A stretch of 64,000 nt of DNA, from assembly GCA_021432635.1 (NCBI GenBank), contig MU270099.1, positions 128,693-192,692 on the forward strand, in the 5' to 3' direction. The stretch is from Thozetella sp. PMI_491 (lineage: Eukaryota > Ascomycota > Sordariomycetes > Chaetosphaeriales > Chaetosphaeriaceae). Under the pieces are notes generated by a model. It had not been told where the DNA came from. It ran no database searches and saw only the letters and a program-made list of their open reading frames with translations. Positions 34,142 to 45,949 of the stretch are shown here, in pieces. Every line of letters begins with the position of its first letter. Position 1 is the first letter of the stretch. The position numbers were made by a program, and so were the translations under genes.

Positions 34142-35008
34142 CTCAAATGATGCGTAGATTGGACGGGTGCGCTCAATTCCGACGGGCTCTGTGGGCTGGA
34201 GCCTAAAGAGGAGGGAAGAAAAAGCAAGAAGAAAAGCCTACGAGCGCATCGAAAGCACTTGTTTAGAGTGTGATCTATGTCTTAGTCTCTAATGACAATT
34301 CGACTGGATATATGTATTCTTTCCGGGATAACTGATTGATGTTGATCGATAGATTCAACCCCCGGAGGAATACACCCAGAGCATCATCTGCCAAGAAGCT
34401 AGCTTATCGAAGAGAGACGACAGTATGTAACCTTGGTCAAGTGGGGAAACGGATATCTTTTCTCGCCTGTGTAATTAGCAAAGCGGAGACCCGAGTAGGT
34501 AGTGCGGAACCCCGATATCTCTTATCTCTCTTCCTCTTGGCTAGTTGTAACATATTTGTAGGGAGCCCGGCAATCCCAGAGTTGGTGTAGGTGGGCTGCG
34601 CGAAGATCCATAGCGGAAGCCCTACCAGATTGACGGAAACCCGACGACACTAAACTTTGAAAGGTATAGGGCGGTTCTTCAGATAGTTCGCGTCGAATGC
34701 CACACTGATCATTCCTTCGCCTGCACTGACTCGTACGCGAAGTGGCAAGATGGAGCGCGAACTGTCCACTGCCTCCTAGCTAGTAAAACAAGTGCAAAAG
34801 TAGAGGATTTACGTAGTCAAACTCTAAATTTATCCTCTGGCATAGATTGACTGTTCGTTTACCCTTTTCTACATTGCGAGTAGATGGATGGGTCGACTAC
34901 AGTCTTGATGCTTACAGAGCATCGATTGCTGTGGGCACCGAGACTATTGGGATCTGTGTGAACCGACTTATTAAAGCAGCTAGGTAATCATATCATGATA
35001 TAGCCTGC
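34142..35008. other. Intergenic region between tandem minus-strand genes
   Basis: Contains the DUR3-like gene's promoter and the 3' flank of a Zn2Cys6 regulator. GATA-type motifs occur (for example TTATCGA near 34404), but they are too common to interpret. No gene seen. Confidence 0.4.
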
Positions 35009-37354
35009 TCAATTTCTCGAATCTGGCCCTGCCATTCTATCCAACATCTCCAGGCTATAACTGTCCACGTCCCATGAACTATGAAAATAGAAATCAAGTC
35101 CCTTGTCGGTTGGTCCTGGTGCTGGTGTTCGCTGACGCTTGCGCTTGCGGCCTTGGCCATAGTCGATGTTACTGAGAGCCGTGGGAAAGTGGGCAGCCTG
35201 CTCAATTCCGGCTTGCTGAGCCGGTATGAACGAGGCGGAGGCACTATCCCGAACAGTCGACGGCAGGGTAATCGGCCCCTGGTGGGGCCATATATCAGGT
35301 CGCTGTTGACTGTTCAGTTCAGAGATCTCCTGAGGTTCTTGTTGAGCAGCTAGATTGAGCAAACTTTGAACGGCAATGGAGTCATGATGCGAAAACTGCT
35401 GCCCCTGCGAGTTATCCAAATCACCCTGACTCAAACCCAGGCTCATCGGAGAGTCAATAATGCGGCCTATGATGTCTTCTAAAATGTCACGGTGTTTTCG
35501 CAGGGCGGGAGATCGTTCGGCGATGACGAACATTGTCGATGAACAGGCGCGAAGGCTGTTCGCGACGGTATTGTTGAAGAGCTTCGGGGATAGGAATAGG
35601 CAGTAACTAAATCACCATGAATTGGTTAGCGGTCGATCCAGCAGAACAAGCATACGCAATTGCTCCTACCACATGGTCACTCCCGCGATAAATGTCGAAT
35701 GGGCAGAAATGAACGAATGGCCGTAAGAGTCCCGTTGGTGCATCCGTTTGAAGATGTCGCATACACGGCCGGAGGCTTTCAGGCACCTCAAAATCAAAGG
35801 GCTATCGTGGTGCATCATACTCAAGAATGGACGGAGCAACTGAGAGACTGCCTTATTCCACTGGAGTTGCAAGTAGTGGTTTTCTGATTCTGTCAGGGCA
35901 GGGAGCGATTGACTCCAAGCATCTAGTGTCGCCAATAATGGCCCTATTTTTCCAAACCGCTGCTGTCTTGTTTTGTCTAGGCGATAAACCTCGGACTGAA
36001 TGCGAGATTCAAAGCGTTTAATTTGGACAAACTTCGTCCACATCGTTAGTTTTGTATTCGGCGACAACCTAGAAAGTCCCGCATGTGCGTTGGCCTCCAT
36101 AGCATCTTCTGTCAGAGGCTCCTCAACCTCCGACGGTTCTCTGGTATCGATATCGGACTCTGCTATGCTGAATGGTCTCCTCAGAGAGAGCGCAATAATG
36201 CGTTCTAGCAGATAGACACTCCAGAACAGGCGTCGTTTCCTCTCACTCTGGAAAGGCGGTTCTACGGCATAGGAAGCTTCCAGGTGCAAGCCTAGGTCGA
36301 TACAGGTGCGCATGGCAAGGCCAATCATGTACCAGATCCCCGCGTTCGTCGGTGAACGGAGGCTGTACAAAACAAGAAGCGCCATTGCCTCGATAGAGTG
36401 TAGTGTATGCGACTGCCTTGCGGATGACACGTGCTGGAGAGCGACGGCGAAAAACCCCTCGGCCTGTGTCTCAGAGTAAGGTTCCGTGAGTTTCAGTAAT
36501 GTCGCCCCAATCGCATAGACCAGGTTGAGCTTGAATGCGCCGAATCGGTCATGGGGAGTCGAAGAAAGGGGCTCGTATCGCCGCGTGTGCAAACGGAGAA
36601 GCTCCAGTTTCTGGAGAAAAGGATACCTAGGATGAATCTTCTCAAAGTAGGCTTCTAACATCTGGCGCCCTGCTAGGTCCGTTGGCGGGTGGACGCTGCG
36701 GCTTTGAAAGTCTGGCTGCCTGCTTGGGGTTGACACATTATATCCGGCCGAAGACAATGCCTTTGCCCAAACGGTGGCTTGTGCTATTTGCTCTACACTT
36801 GACTCCTGGGATGAGCGATCCATTGTCGGAGCCATGGTGTAACTGGCTTCGACGGCCCTCGCTGACGGGACTATGTCGTCTCCCAGCGTTGTGCCTGTGC
36901 TGCATGGACCGTCTGCTGGGCCAGCATGGCTCTGCGTGATTGTACCGTCCGCGCTCCAGGGGTGATCAGTCGCATTGGAGCAAGGCGCACAGGGCCCGCT
37001 GAAAATCATTGGTATTTGTAGCTGCTCTTGGTCTTGGGAAACTTGGTCTTGTTGGCCAAGGTCGAGATTGTTCGGAGGACAAGACAGCGATTGTTGGCCC
37101 TGGCGAAACGCGGACAGCTCACCTAAAGCGCTTGCTAATTGCGCCTCCAGTGCCTGGATGCGCTTGAGGGCTGCGTAGCTGCTGTCATGACTGTGCAGCT
37201 GAAGGGCGTATTCAGACTGCTCACAGGGCCAATTGGCCTCTTCGCATCTGGTGCAAACGGGGAATCCATGACAGCGCTGTTTTCGCTTCAGACATCGCTT
37301 ACATGACTTGGATTGCCTCTTGGTGGCCTTAACTGATTGTTCGCCGCTTGACAT
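35009..37354 (-). CDS. Zn2Cys6 transcription factor with fungal-specific regulatory domain
   Basis: Exon 1 is 37354-35670 and exon 2 is 35606-35009, joined by a 63-nt intron (GTAGGA donor, GATTTAG acceptor), 760 residues. The binuclear cluster at residues ~17-45 is CKRCLKRKQRC...CTRCEEANWPC. A short leucine-containing linker (LKRIQALEAQLASALGEL) may form the usual dimerising coiled coil. The central region has the fungal_trans signatures YFEKIHPRYPFLQ, AMRTCIDLGLHLE and RRLFWSVYLLERII. The C-terminus has a basic patch GRKRKRQRTP, a possible nuclear signal. It is divergent from the amidase at 38182 across 827 bases and is the natural candidate regulator of that gene or the wider island. Confidence 0.9.
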
Positions 37355-38181
37355 CGGGAGGCCCGCAGACGCATGTAGAATCGATCGTTTCGCAATCCCG
37401 ATTTATAGAATGGCGCAACTGAGATTGTATCGGATTACCTTATTCCCCAGGGCAGCATTCTCAGCTCGAAGCATCTGGGACGACTTGGCCCATGCTAATA
37501 TGCCCTGAGTTGCGGGGTTCGTGGTGGATCTAGGGTCGAAGCCCCCCCCCCCCGAGACGAAACACTCATAGCGCCGTGGCGTGACTGCCGACCCTTCTGC
37601 ACGGTAAATGACCGACTTCGCGGCGCTCAAACCGGCTTCATTCCAAGGAGGGGCAATTCCTAGTCTCTATGGATGCTCGGCACGGCACCTAGCGACTTCC
37701 CCATTGTCGCCAGCTGCTATTCGCTAACGCATGGGGCGAACTGCAATGGCTGACGCCTCTTTCGGAAAGCCGATGGCTCCTTATCTTGCTGCTGAGCGTC
37801 GGCATTGCGAAATACACTAGCGGGTGGGGGCATGTCGGGTTTGCGAAATGAGGGGCATGGAGCGAGTAACTGAGCATGACTAGCCGGTGGGGATGCTTTG
37901 GGATTCCCTCGGCTGCCTTGTCACGGGCAGATGCAGATGGCGTCCGCCAGAGACTGTGGCACTATGGCTTCGAGGTCCTGAAGGTAAAGGCAGTAGGCAG
38001 CTAGGTAGGTACTTAGGTAGAGTTGGACCCGTCTGAACAAGACATGAAAGAATGACTCGCTGATCAGGCTTGGGCTGGCCGTGTCTAGGGAACTAGGTAC
38101 CTAGTTAAATCGACTTGCCGCTTCCTCTTCCTTTGTCTCCAGTGGCACCTCGTACACGGCATCCATCCGCGGCTGTTCAAG
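37355..38181. other. Divergent promoter region between Zn2Cys6 regulator and amidase
   Basis: About 830 bases. Includes a run of 12 C at 37542-37553 and a 16-bp perfect palindrome at 38091-38106, 76 bases before the amidase start. AGGTAGGTACTTAGGTAG near 38004 is a related motif. Confidence 0.5.
38091..38106. promoter_or_regulatory. Perfect 16-bp palindrome upstream of the amidase gene
   Basis: AACTAGGTACCTAGTT is its own reverse complement. It lies 76 bases upstream of ATG 38182, where a dimeric regulator could bind. Function is inferred. Confidence 0.5.
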
Positions 38182-40001
38182 ATGTCGGTATTCACTCTAG
38201 ACACCAAGAAGGACAACCTCGTTACGGTACAAGTTCTCGACGAAGCATGTACAGAGCTTGGAGTTGCTGTCCCGGTGACTGAGAAAGAGAGCTACCGAAC
38301 CCTGCTCGCGGTTTTTCACGAAGCTGCAGAGGATCTCATGTCACTTGAAGGCGAGTATTAGGTACCCAATGTACGAGTTCGAGTAGTCGAAGCTAATGAG
38401 GAGCTAGGACCTGACCTAGGACCCGACCTGGAACGATTCCCCCGGGGCAAGATCTATAAACCGGAGCCGGAGGATAACCCTCTCGGAGCATGGGCATTTC
38501 GGTGCCATGCGATAGATAAGCAGGCACCGCCCGGCGGCCTTCTCGAAGGGCGGTCGATCGCAATCAAGGATTGCGTTGCATTGGCAGGAGTTCCCATGAT
38601 GATGGGCTCGTCCATTTTCGATTCTTATACGCCCGTGAGTCAATAACCAGTCTACTCGCCCCCTTTGTTTTCGGCCACACTGACAGGTATTGGGCTGCAG
38701 GACATTGATGCCACGTTGGTCACGCGAATTCTCGAAGCTGGCGGCATAATCACTGGTCGAGCCGTCTGCGAGAACCTGTGTCATTCAGGCACGTCGCATT
38801 CGGCAGCATCAGGTGTCGTTCATAATCCGTATGCTCACGGGTATAGTAGCGGTGGGAGCTCAAGCGGAAGCGGTGCCCTCGTCGGAAGCGGCGCAGTCGA
38901 TATGGCTATTGGCGCGGATCAAGGAGGCAGTATTCGGATACCTGCTGGTTGGTGCGGGCTCTATGGTCTGAAGCCAACTCACGGTCTTGTCCCGTACACC
39001 GGCTGTGGCTCCAATGAGCCAACCAACGACCACGCTGGCCCTATCACTAGGACATTGCTAGACAATGCTTTGTTGCTCCAAGCTATTGCTGGCACCGACG
39101 GGATAGATGATCGGTCGTTTGGGGCACCAGTTCCAGCCGCGCTTCCAGACTATCACGGAAACCTACTCGCAAGCAAGGATCCGAAAAACCTCAGCGGAGT
39201 CCGCATCGGTATTATACGCGAGTCCCTGGACCGACCGGGCATGGATCCTCGTGTTCTCGAGAAATTTCATTCCGCGGTCGACGGGATGAAAAAGCTTGGC
39301 GCAACTGTGGAGGAAGTCAGCATCCCGATGCATAAACATGGTGCCGCTATATGGACTGGAATATCCAAGGCTGGGGGAGCCGCTACGAAGCTTGGCATCA
39401 CCTATGGGCGGAGAGGGTACATCATGAATGATTTAAACGCTCACCTCGCACCTCTAACCCAGAGTGCATGGGATCAAATGTATCCAAGGCAAGTTGCAAC
39501 TTGATCAAGAGTGAGATGTTTCTTTTGCTGAACTACTTTGCTGCATTCAGTTCGAAGAATATTTTCCTAAATGGCATTTACGCTATGCGGAAATACCCGA
39601 CTCTCCTCGGCCACGCAACCAATCTATCCTTGAAGCTGCGCCAGGACTACGACAAGGCCCTTGCGTCCTACTCAGTACTCGTTTCCCCTACCTTACCGTA
39701 CATCGCAAACTCGCATGCCACTACGCCATTTGCCTGCGCCACCCCGGAGAATCCAGCCGCGCCGCTCGACCTCATTGGGAAGCAGCTCGGCCTAACTAGC
39801 AACACAGCGCCATTCAACCAATCGGGACACCCGGCACTGGCAATGCCGTGTGGGATGCTCGAAATCGAAGAGGGCCCATTAACTGGCACTGGGACAAGGC
39901 TACCAGTGAGCTTACAAGTAGTTGGAAAGTGGTTCGGAGAGGAAGACGTTTATAGGGTAGCGTATGCCTGGTCTCTTGATAATGACTGGAAGCAACTCTG
40001 A
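38182..40001 (+). CDS. Amidase signature-family enzyme with two GC-AG introns
   Basis: Four exons: 38182-38350, 38408 (or 38420)-38634, 38701-39488 and 39551-40001, about 544 residues. Intron 1 has a GCGAGT donor; it contains an otherwise in-frame TAG at 38359. Intron 2 is GTGAGT. Intron 3 has the consensus AAG|GCAAGT donor and restores MYPSSKNIFLNGIY. The Ser-cisSer-Lys triad is visible: Lys in GRSIAIKD, cis-Ser in GGSSSGSGAL and nucleophile Ser in GADQGGSIRIPA. No secretion signal, so it is cytosolic. It hydrolyses carboxylic amides to acid plus ammonia; the substrate cannot be told. It sits between a Zn2Cys6 regulator and an isocitrate-lyase-like gene. Missing the GC donors would make it look like a pseudogene. 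Confidence 0.88.
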
Positions 40002-40333
40002 TCCCACGAGACCCGCTGTCGCGTAGAGATTTTGGTAGCCCCTTGAGAAATGATGGCCAGAAGAACTACCAATCAAGATCGCTAGTTTTCTCAATATTCT
40101 ATCGTGGATTTGCTGTAGGGCCAGCACTAGTAGCTTTACAGACGACTGTTTTGAAGCTGCACTAGTCGAATTTCGTGCGTTGCATCGCAAGGCTTTCTAC
40201 AGGAGCAGTACCCCCTTGCTCTTGTAACAAGTAGTTGCTATATTCCGCCAATTGCAACGTTCTATTTTGAGCTCTATCCCTAATGATACTTTAAGTACTT
40301 TATACGTGCTAAATACTGCGACACTTGCGCTAC
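40002..40333. other. Short intergenic region between convergent genes
   Basis: About 330 bases carrying the 3' flanks of the amidase and the lyase-family gene. Nothing else seen. Confidence 0.4.
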
Positions 40334-41275
40334 TCAGATGCCGTCCGCATATGCCTGGCCACCAAGAGCCTTGTCAAATTCAACGTATTCATTCATACCC
40401 ATCGCCTCGAAGAAGAACCTTGGCCCCTTTTCCTTCCGATAATCGGTTACGATTTGGCGCCCTGTCTCCTTCAGCTGCTTCAACTGCTTCTGCGCAGCCT
40501 CCATGACCACGCTGAATACTGCCGAAGGGAAGATGACGATCTTGAAGCCAAGCTGATTCGCTTCAGCGACGCTTAGATCCGGTGTTACACCTCCCGAGAC
40601 CATATTCAGCAGGACGGGCATATTCTCGAGGTCCTTGCACACATTTTCGCATTGCTCCATGGACGTAATTCCCTCTAGAAACGCCACTTCAGCGCCTGCA
40701 TCCCGAGCCTGCCTCAGCCGGTTGATAGCTGCTTCGTAGCCCATTGATTGTAAACTATCAGTCCTCGCAATGATGATGATATCCTGCCCCGTTTGTGCCT
40801 TCAGCGCATCCCGCGTGCGGGCTGCTGCCTTTAGTCTCTTGAGAAACACATCTTCAGACACTAGTTCCTTGCTGTTTAGATGGCCACAGCGCTTGTTCAA
40901 CGGTTGATCTTCAATGTGTAGCGCGGCCACTCCGGCTGCCATATACGCCCGGACAGTTCGAGCCACTGCGAGCGACTCCCCGAACCCGGTGTCGGCGTCG
41001 GCGATTAAGGGTACCGTGGGGTCGAGTCCGGCGATCATGGCAGCGTTGGTCGCCATATCTGTGAGGTTGGTGATCCCTAAATCTGGCATACCAAGAACCG
41101 AAGCCGCTGTGCCTGAGCCTGTCATATACAGGCATTTAAATCCTTCGTTTAGTGCTAGCCTTGCTGATATGCCGTCGTACACACCGACTGCGGTGACGGT
41201 ATGGTTGGGCTGGGCAAGCATTCTGCGGAGTCGCTCACAGGCCGACATGGGGCCATCGGTTCCATCAATAGTCAT
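40334..41275 (-). CDS. Isocitrate lyase/PEP mutase superfamily enzyme
   Basis: Single exon, 313 residues, a TIM-barrel enzyme. The Mg-binding motif is DADTGFGE, and the lyase signature NKRCGHL (K-[KR]-C-G-H type) carries the catalytic Cys. Conserved IIIARTDSL and AEVAFLEG follow. Family members split or form C-C or P-C bonds next to a carboxylate: 2-methylisocitrate lyase, oxaloacetate acetylhydrolase, carboxyphosphonoenolpyruvate mutase, dimethylmalate lyase. The presence of the CGH loop argues for a lyase/hydrolase rather than a phosphonate mutase. The N-terminus begins near the barrel without a mitochondrial leader, suggesting a cytosolic enzyme. In context it could cleave the acid released by the neighbouring hydrolases. 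Confidence 0.88.
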   Translation of the reverse strand: MTIDGTDGPMSACERLRRMLAQPNHTVTAVGVYDGISARLALNEGFKCLYMTGSGTAASVLGMPDLGITNLTDMATNAAMIAGLDPTVPLIADADTGFGESLAVARTVRAYMAAGVAALHIEDQPLNKRCGHLNSKELVSEDVFLKRLKAAARTRDALKAQTGQDIIIIARTDSLQSMGYEAAINRLRQARDAGAEVAFLEGITSMEQCENVCKDLENMPVLLNMVSGGVTPDLSVAEANQLGFKIVIFPSAVFSVVMEAAQKQLKQLKETGRQIVTDYRKEKGPRFFFEAMGMNEYVEFDKALGGQAYADGI

Positions 41276-41895
41276 GTCGCAATGAATGGTTGATCGAAAT
41301 TGCTGAGTGTTGGATTTTGGTTGGGCAGCTTCGATTCTCTATAATCGATGGGGTTGACGCCTGGGATGAAGGAACGAAAGGAGTAATGTTAATCGTATAT
41401 TTAGTTAAACAAAACATCAGGGTTTCGGAAGGGCTTGGCTTGGGAAATTTATCTCACCATGTGTTAACTCTGAGATGGCGTGCCGTGCTTGCTCCGAGCC
41501 AGCAGACTAGGGGCGGGCAACCGATGTCGCCAGCCCGCCACAAAGCGGGGAAAGCCTCCGCAGCATCGGGTTTCCGTCGCATTTCCTAGGTAACTAACCA
41601 ACGATCCTCGCCTAAATTTCAGTTCCGATCCGGCCTATCTGGTTTCTGCGCGGAGTGGATTAGCGGAGTGGGCTGGCCTCACACCAGCTTTCACCTGTGC
41701 TATTCCCTTCATCCCATCCCACGTGCATGCTCCGAAAAGGGCTGCGAGGATAGTGCCATTCCAAAAGAGGACAATAACAAACAGCTCATCACCTCCCCTT
41801 TGCATTTCCAGTTGTATTAGACGTTGCTTGGAACCTAAATCGAGTCTTACAGGCCATAATTTCGCGGAAGCAAGCCTCAGCCGCTTCCTGGCATA
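41276..41895. other. Divergent promoter region between lyase and lactonase genes
   Basis: About 620 bases between divergent starts, possibly a shared promoter. No clear element found. Confidence 0.4.
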
Positions 41896-42907
41896 ATGAA
41901 CTTCTACCCACCCCCTCCTGTCCTCACAGCAGAACTCCATATCCGCGTACCCGACCACCTTAGGTGCCTGGAGGAAGAATCTGAATGGAGAGGGGGCATA
42001 GCTACAGCGCTCAAGGGGCTCTTTATCGAAGGGCCGGTAGCCGACGACAGGGGGAACATTTATTTTGTTGATATTCCATACGGGCGAATCCTGAGGGCAG
42101 ACTCAGAAAGGACTGTTACCGTTTGCGCGAGATGGGATGGCGAGCCAAACGGTCTTGCCGCGACGAAAGACGGCGACTTGCTCGTTGCCGACTACAAACA
42201 GGTAGGAGCACACAAGACGAAGGCACTCGGCCACGAGCGAAAAGTGGCCCTAGTTGGGGCCTAGATGTTCTAACGGCATCCAGGGCATCCTCCGCTTTGA
42301 TCCCTCAACAGGAAAAGTTCATCCGCACCTGACCAGAAAGAATCTCGAGCGTTTCAAGGGGCCAAACGACTTAATTGTCGATTCAAAGAATAACGTATAC
42401 TTTACAGACCAGGGACAGACAGGAATGACAGATCCGACGGGCAGAGTGTACCGCTTATCCCCAGAGGGAAAGCTAGATACTCTGATCGAAAACGGTGTTT
42501 CACCTAACGGACTCGCACTGTCGCCGGATGAGACGCATCTGTATGTTGCAATGACACGATCCAACCAAGTCTGGCGGGTACCCCTGCACCCAGACGGTTC
42601 GACTTCGAAGGTCGCCAACTTTTTCCAGTCGTTCGGAACGGCAGGACCAGATGGGTTGGCTTTTGATGAGGAGGGGAATCTTTTCATATGCCACCCAAGT
42701 CTTGGTTCAGTATTCGTAGTGGACCCTGCTGGCATTCCGAAGGCGCGGATTGTAAGCGGCACGGAGGGTATCCACCTGACCAACTGCTGTTTTGGGGGTC
42801 CAGAAAACAAGACGTTGTATATTACAAGTAGCTTGGATGGGACTATCCAAAAGGTTGAGTGGCATTGCAAAGGAGCCCTTTCGGTACCTAAAGTCAAGTC
42901 GCCGTAA
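41896..42907 (+). CDS. SMP-30/gluconolactonase-like beta-propeller hydrolase
   Basis: Exons 41896-42201 and 42284-42907, 82-nt intron with a GTAGGA donor, 309 residues. The fold is a six-bladed propeller: the metal-binding Glu is in LFIEGPVADDRGNIYFVDI, and further ligands come from EPNGLAATKDGDLLVADY, KGPNDLIVDSKNNVYFTD and SPNGLALSPDETHLYV. The final metal Asp lies in AGPDGLAFDEEGNLF. These are the family's conserved divalent-metal residues, so it should open lactone rings such as sugar lactones. No signal peptide. Divergently paired with the isocitrate-lyase-like gene. Confidence 0.9.
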
Positions 42908-43171
42908 TCTAGCACTCTTCTAAACAAACGTACTGACGTGTTTGGTTGGTGCTTACTTGATCCTAAGGGTAGTCTTCCACACCCTTGTCGTCTTTCCGTA
43001 CTGTGTCAAGAAAGCTTATACCTCCCTACGGCTGACGCCGTTTTGAATAGAAACCATCCAGCATTGACTAGATTCGGCTAGAGAGTTTTCCTTCAGCAAT
43101 GTTAAGATTTCTACGGATCCTAACACAGAACTGGCCACCCGCTGCTGTCCTCTAAAGCCATTGCTTACTTT

Positions 43172-44903
43172 CTAATACTTGAACTGTTTCTTTCGAATGG
43201 ATTGCAGATAGGCAATAGCCTCCGCCCGGTATGTATCCAGTTCAAGGTGGTTCGTGGCATTCGCCTCGAACACGAAATTCGTACCGTATCCATCGGCCCC
43301 GTCGTAAAGAGGCCACTGCGGCTGGCCCCGAATACCGTGGTTATTCGGGGTTAGATCGTTGAAAAAAGAAATCCACATGTGGTTTATAAGGGTAGCTTGT
43401 TCATAGTACCACGACGGTTTGTTCGCGAAATATTTCGGGTTTGTAGTGTTGCCGAAAACAAACGGAATTTCGGAGCCATGAGTTACCGAGCTGAGATCGG
43501 CGCCGCCTGTGTACGGATTGATATTGAAACGATAGCAGTATGTCGTGCCGTTGTACTTAGACCATTGCATGGTTGTGAGGCGGCGGTCCGCGATGAAGAG
43601 GTGGTCCCCGAAGAATGCAGCCGCACGCTTGAATTGACGCCCATAAGTCAACTCGTCCGGGCGGTCAGTGAAGACTGCGGGGATTCCAATGGCTGGGATG
43701 TCGGGATATAGCTTCAGCAGGTCTGTTGCTGTTGTGTTATCTACGCCCTGGGCCGTAATCTGTGCCAGCATCTGTGCATCGTTGTTAATAAGCCTCGGTG
43801 CGAACGCGGTACCTTCGTCACTATTGGTCCCGATAATCAGGGGCACCTTGATAAACTGCCCGTCCATCATCTGGTCGTATGTAGAGACATTGAACAAGTC
43901 GCCATCCGGCTGCGGGTAGAATAACCGATCCCAGGTCTTATTGAAATAGAGGTCGAGGGTCTCGAAAGGCACCATGCGTAGGCAAACAAGGCGATCTGTG
44001 GCATTCCCGCACCCAACCGCGACCGCGGTATTATCGTAATATGGCTGGGAAAAATGCCATTGCTGCGTCTTGAGTGGAAAAGGGTTGCCGCTTTGCATAA
44101 TAGCACCACGGAACAGCTTGTCGTCACGCCCATTATAGGCGACGAGCTGGTAGCCGACGGAATATGCACCTGCTGACTCGCCAAAAATGGTGACTTTGGT
44201 AGGGTCTCCACCGAAAGGCTCAATATTCTCCTGGATCCAGTGGAGGGCTAGACGCTGGTCGCGGATGCCCATATTGGTAGATCCTTCAGCAACCAAGTCG
44301 TCGCTCTTCATGTAGCCCCAGCCAGACACGCGGTAGTTCATAGAAACAGCGATGACTGGCTTACCCATCTGGACCGAATTTGCCACGATAAAACTTAGGT
44401 TATACGAAGGATCAGCGGAACCGCCCTATAGGACAACGCGGTTTGTTAACATAAAAGTCCATGAGCGCAACTTGTAGCAACATTATGGATGTACATGCCG
44501 CATAGAAGCCACCTCCAAAGATCCCAGTAGCCACTGGAAGTAGCTGACCTTCATATCCAGCGGGCCGTACCACATTAACGGAAAGGCAGTCTTCGTCAGG
44601 ACTATAATTGGTCGCGCTTTCGCTATATCCTGGGCAGAAAGGAGAATAGGCGGCAGCGCTGCGAATGCCCGCCCAAGACGCATTCAAGGAAACAGGGTTG
44701 GCGAATCGATTCTGACCACCTGTCGTCTGTGCAAATGGCATACCTAGGAAGAACTCCTGGCGGAAGCCAGGAGAATATACGCCTGCATACGTTCCATTCT
44801 TGATCGTGACTATAGGCTGCATGCATGAAGCAAGCGCTGATGAAGTCGCCTGTAAATATAGCACAGCAGCCATAGCCGACCTCATGAAACCTGAGTGTAT
44901 CAT
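43172..44903 (-). CDS. Secreted type-B carboxylesterase/lipase with a GC-AG intron
   Basis: Exon 1 runs from ATG 44903 (alternative 44885) to 44499, exon 2 from 44425 to 43172; about 552 residues. The 73-nt intron has a GCATGT donor, and splicing gives FGGGFYAGGSADP, the oxyanion-hole region. The N-terminus is a signal peptide (MRSAMAAVLYLQATSSALA). The catalytic Ser is in VTIFGESAGAYS, the acid in NSDEGTAF and the His in VTHGSEIPFVFG, so the triad is complete. The cysteine motif DEDCLSVNV is kept. It resembles Candida rugosa-type lipases and fungal carboxylesterases, acting outside the cell on esters. In the island it could supply the acids handled by the cytosolic enzymes. Confidence 0.9.
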
Positions 44904-45949
44904 GTTTTTGGGCAAAACAGCGTGTCCGGGGGTGGGAGTTAGGAATGGCAAAGAACAGGGATATGGCGGAACACTACTGTCCTTATACGCAAGAACGCTT
45001 AGCTTCCCCGACTTCGCCAACGATGTCATCATTCTTCATAGGTGCTCTTCCCCCTGCAATTGTCCTTATCTTAGGGAGACTTGAACCCGCTACTCCGTCG
45101 GATCAATGTAATCGGGACCGTAGTACCGCGAAACTACCTAAGCTCGATGGCCCCGCTCCCCATAGATTTATTCATCCGGCCAAACAACCGCTACCCGGCA
45201 GCCGAAGCCAAGCAAATCGCTATTTGTGACTAGAATAAAACGAGCTAACCATGGCTACCAGGTTGCTGTATAGTACGCGATGCTATCTATCTACGATCCA
45301 TTAGCGTCGGTTTACTTAGTCCGAGGTTGCATATTGTCGGACAAGAGTGCCGATCCCTGACGGCTAGTGCTCCGCAGCGCTCTAGCCCCATCAGTACCTA
45401 GAGAACGCAGCCCAAAGCAATCTACAATACAGTTCCTGTTTTTTGCTTGTTTTTGTTAGTGCGAGAATCAAAAGCCACTGTCGCCGCCTTTGGACATCAG
45501 AAAAACAATTGACCTGGTAGATGCAGAGAGCTTGTAGGGCTAGCGGGCAGTCGAAAGGCCCGCCAGGGAGCCGTAAGGGCGGACAACGAGCCAAAAGGGC
45601 CAACAACAAGCCTCCAGCGACGTTTATTAGGTTTCAAGCCTCATAACTGACTGGCCTTTGTATTGTGCGGTACCAAGCTAACAAATATACAGGGTGGATT
45701 GTGGAATGATGTTCTAAGCAGGTAAATAAATAGCCGCAATCCAGTTAGTCTATAGTAGGACTGGTCAAGGGCCACACAGCTCACAAATTCATGGCAAGAA
45801 CAGCTACCATGGATGATTCCACAAGTAATCACTCTAGTAAAATCTACGATTGATCCACCAGGGTACAGAGGGCTACAAAGTCTAGACCAACTAATATATA
45901 ATTAATGCCCTGCCTCGCATTTCTTAGCCGGGAATGATTGTGATCGGAG
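44904..45949. other. Intergenic region
   Basis: About 1 kb without a supported gene. A minus-strand stretch near 45065-45140 recalls a tRNA T-arm (GGTTCAAGTCT) but does not fold as a tRNA. Confidence 0.35.

Noticed and set aside
37542-37553. Run of 12 C bases.
   Set aside because: Simple homopolymer, prone to sequencing error; no evidence of function.
45060-45145. tRNA-like sequence on the minus strand with a GGTTCAAGTCT T-loop and a possible 6-bp acceptor stem.
   Set aside because: The D-arm register, the anticodon stem (mismatched, no U33) and the T-stem do not fit together; at best a decayed or chance match.
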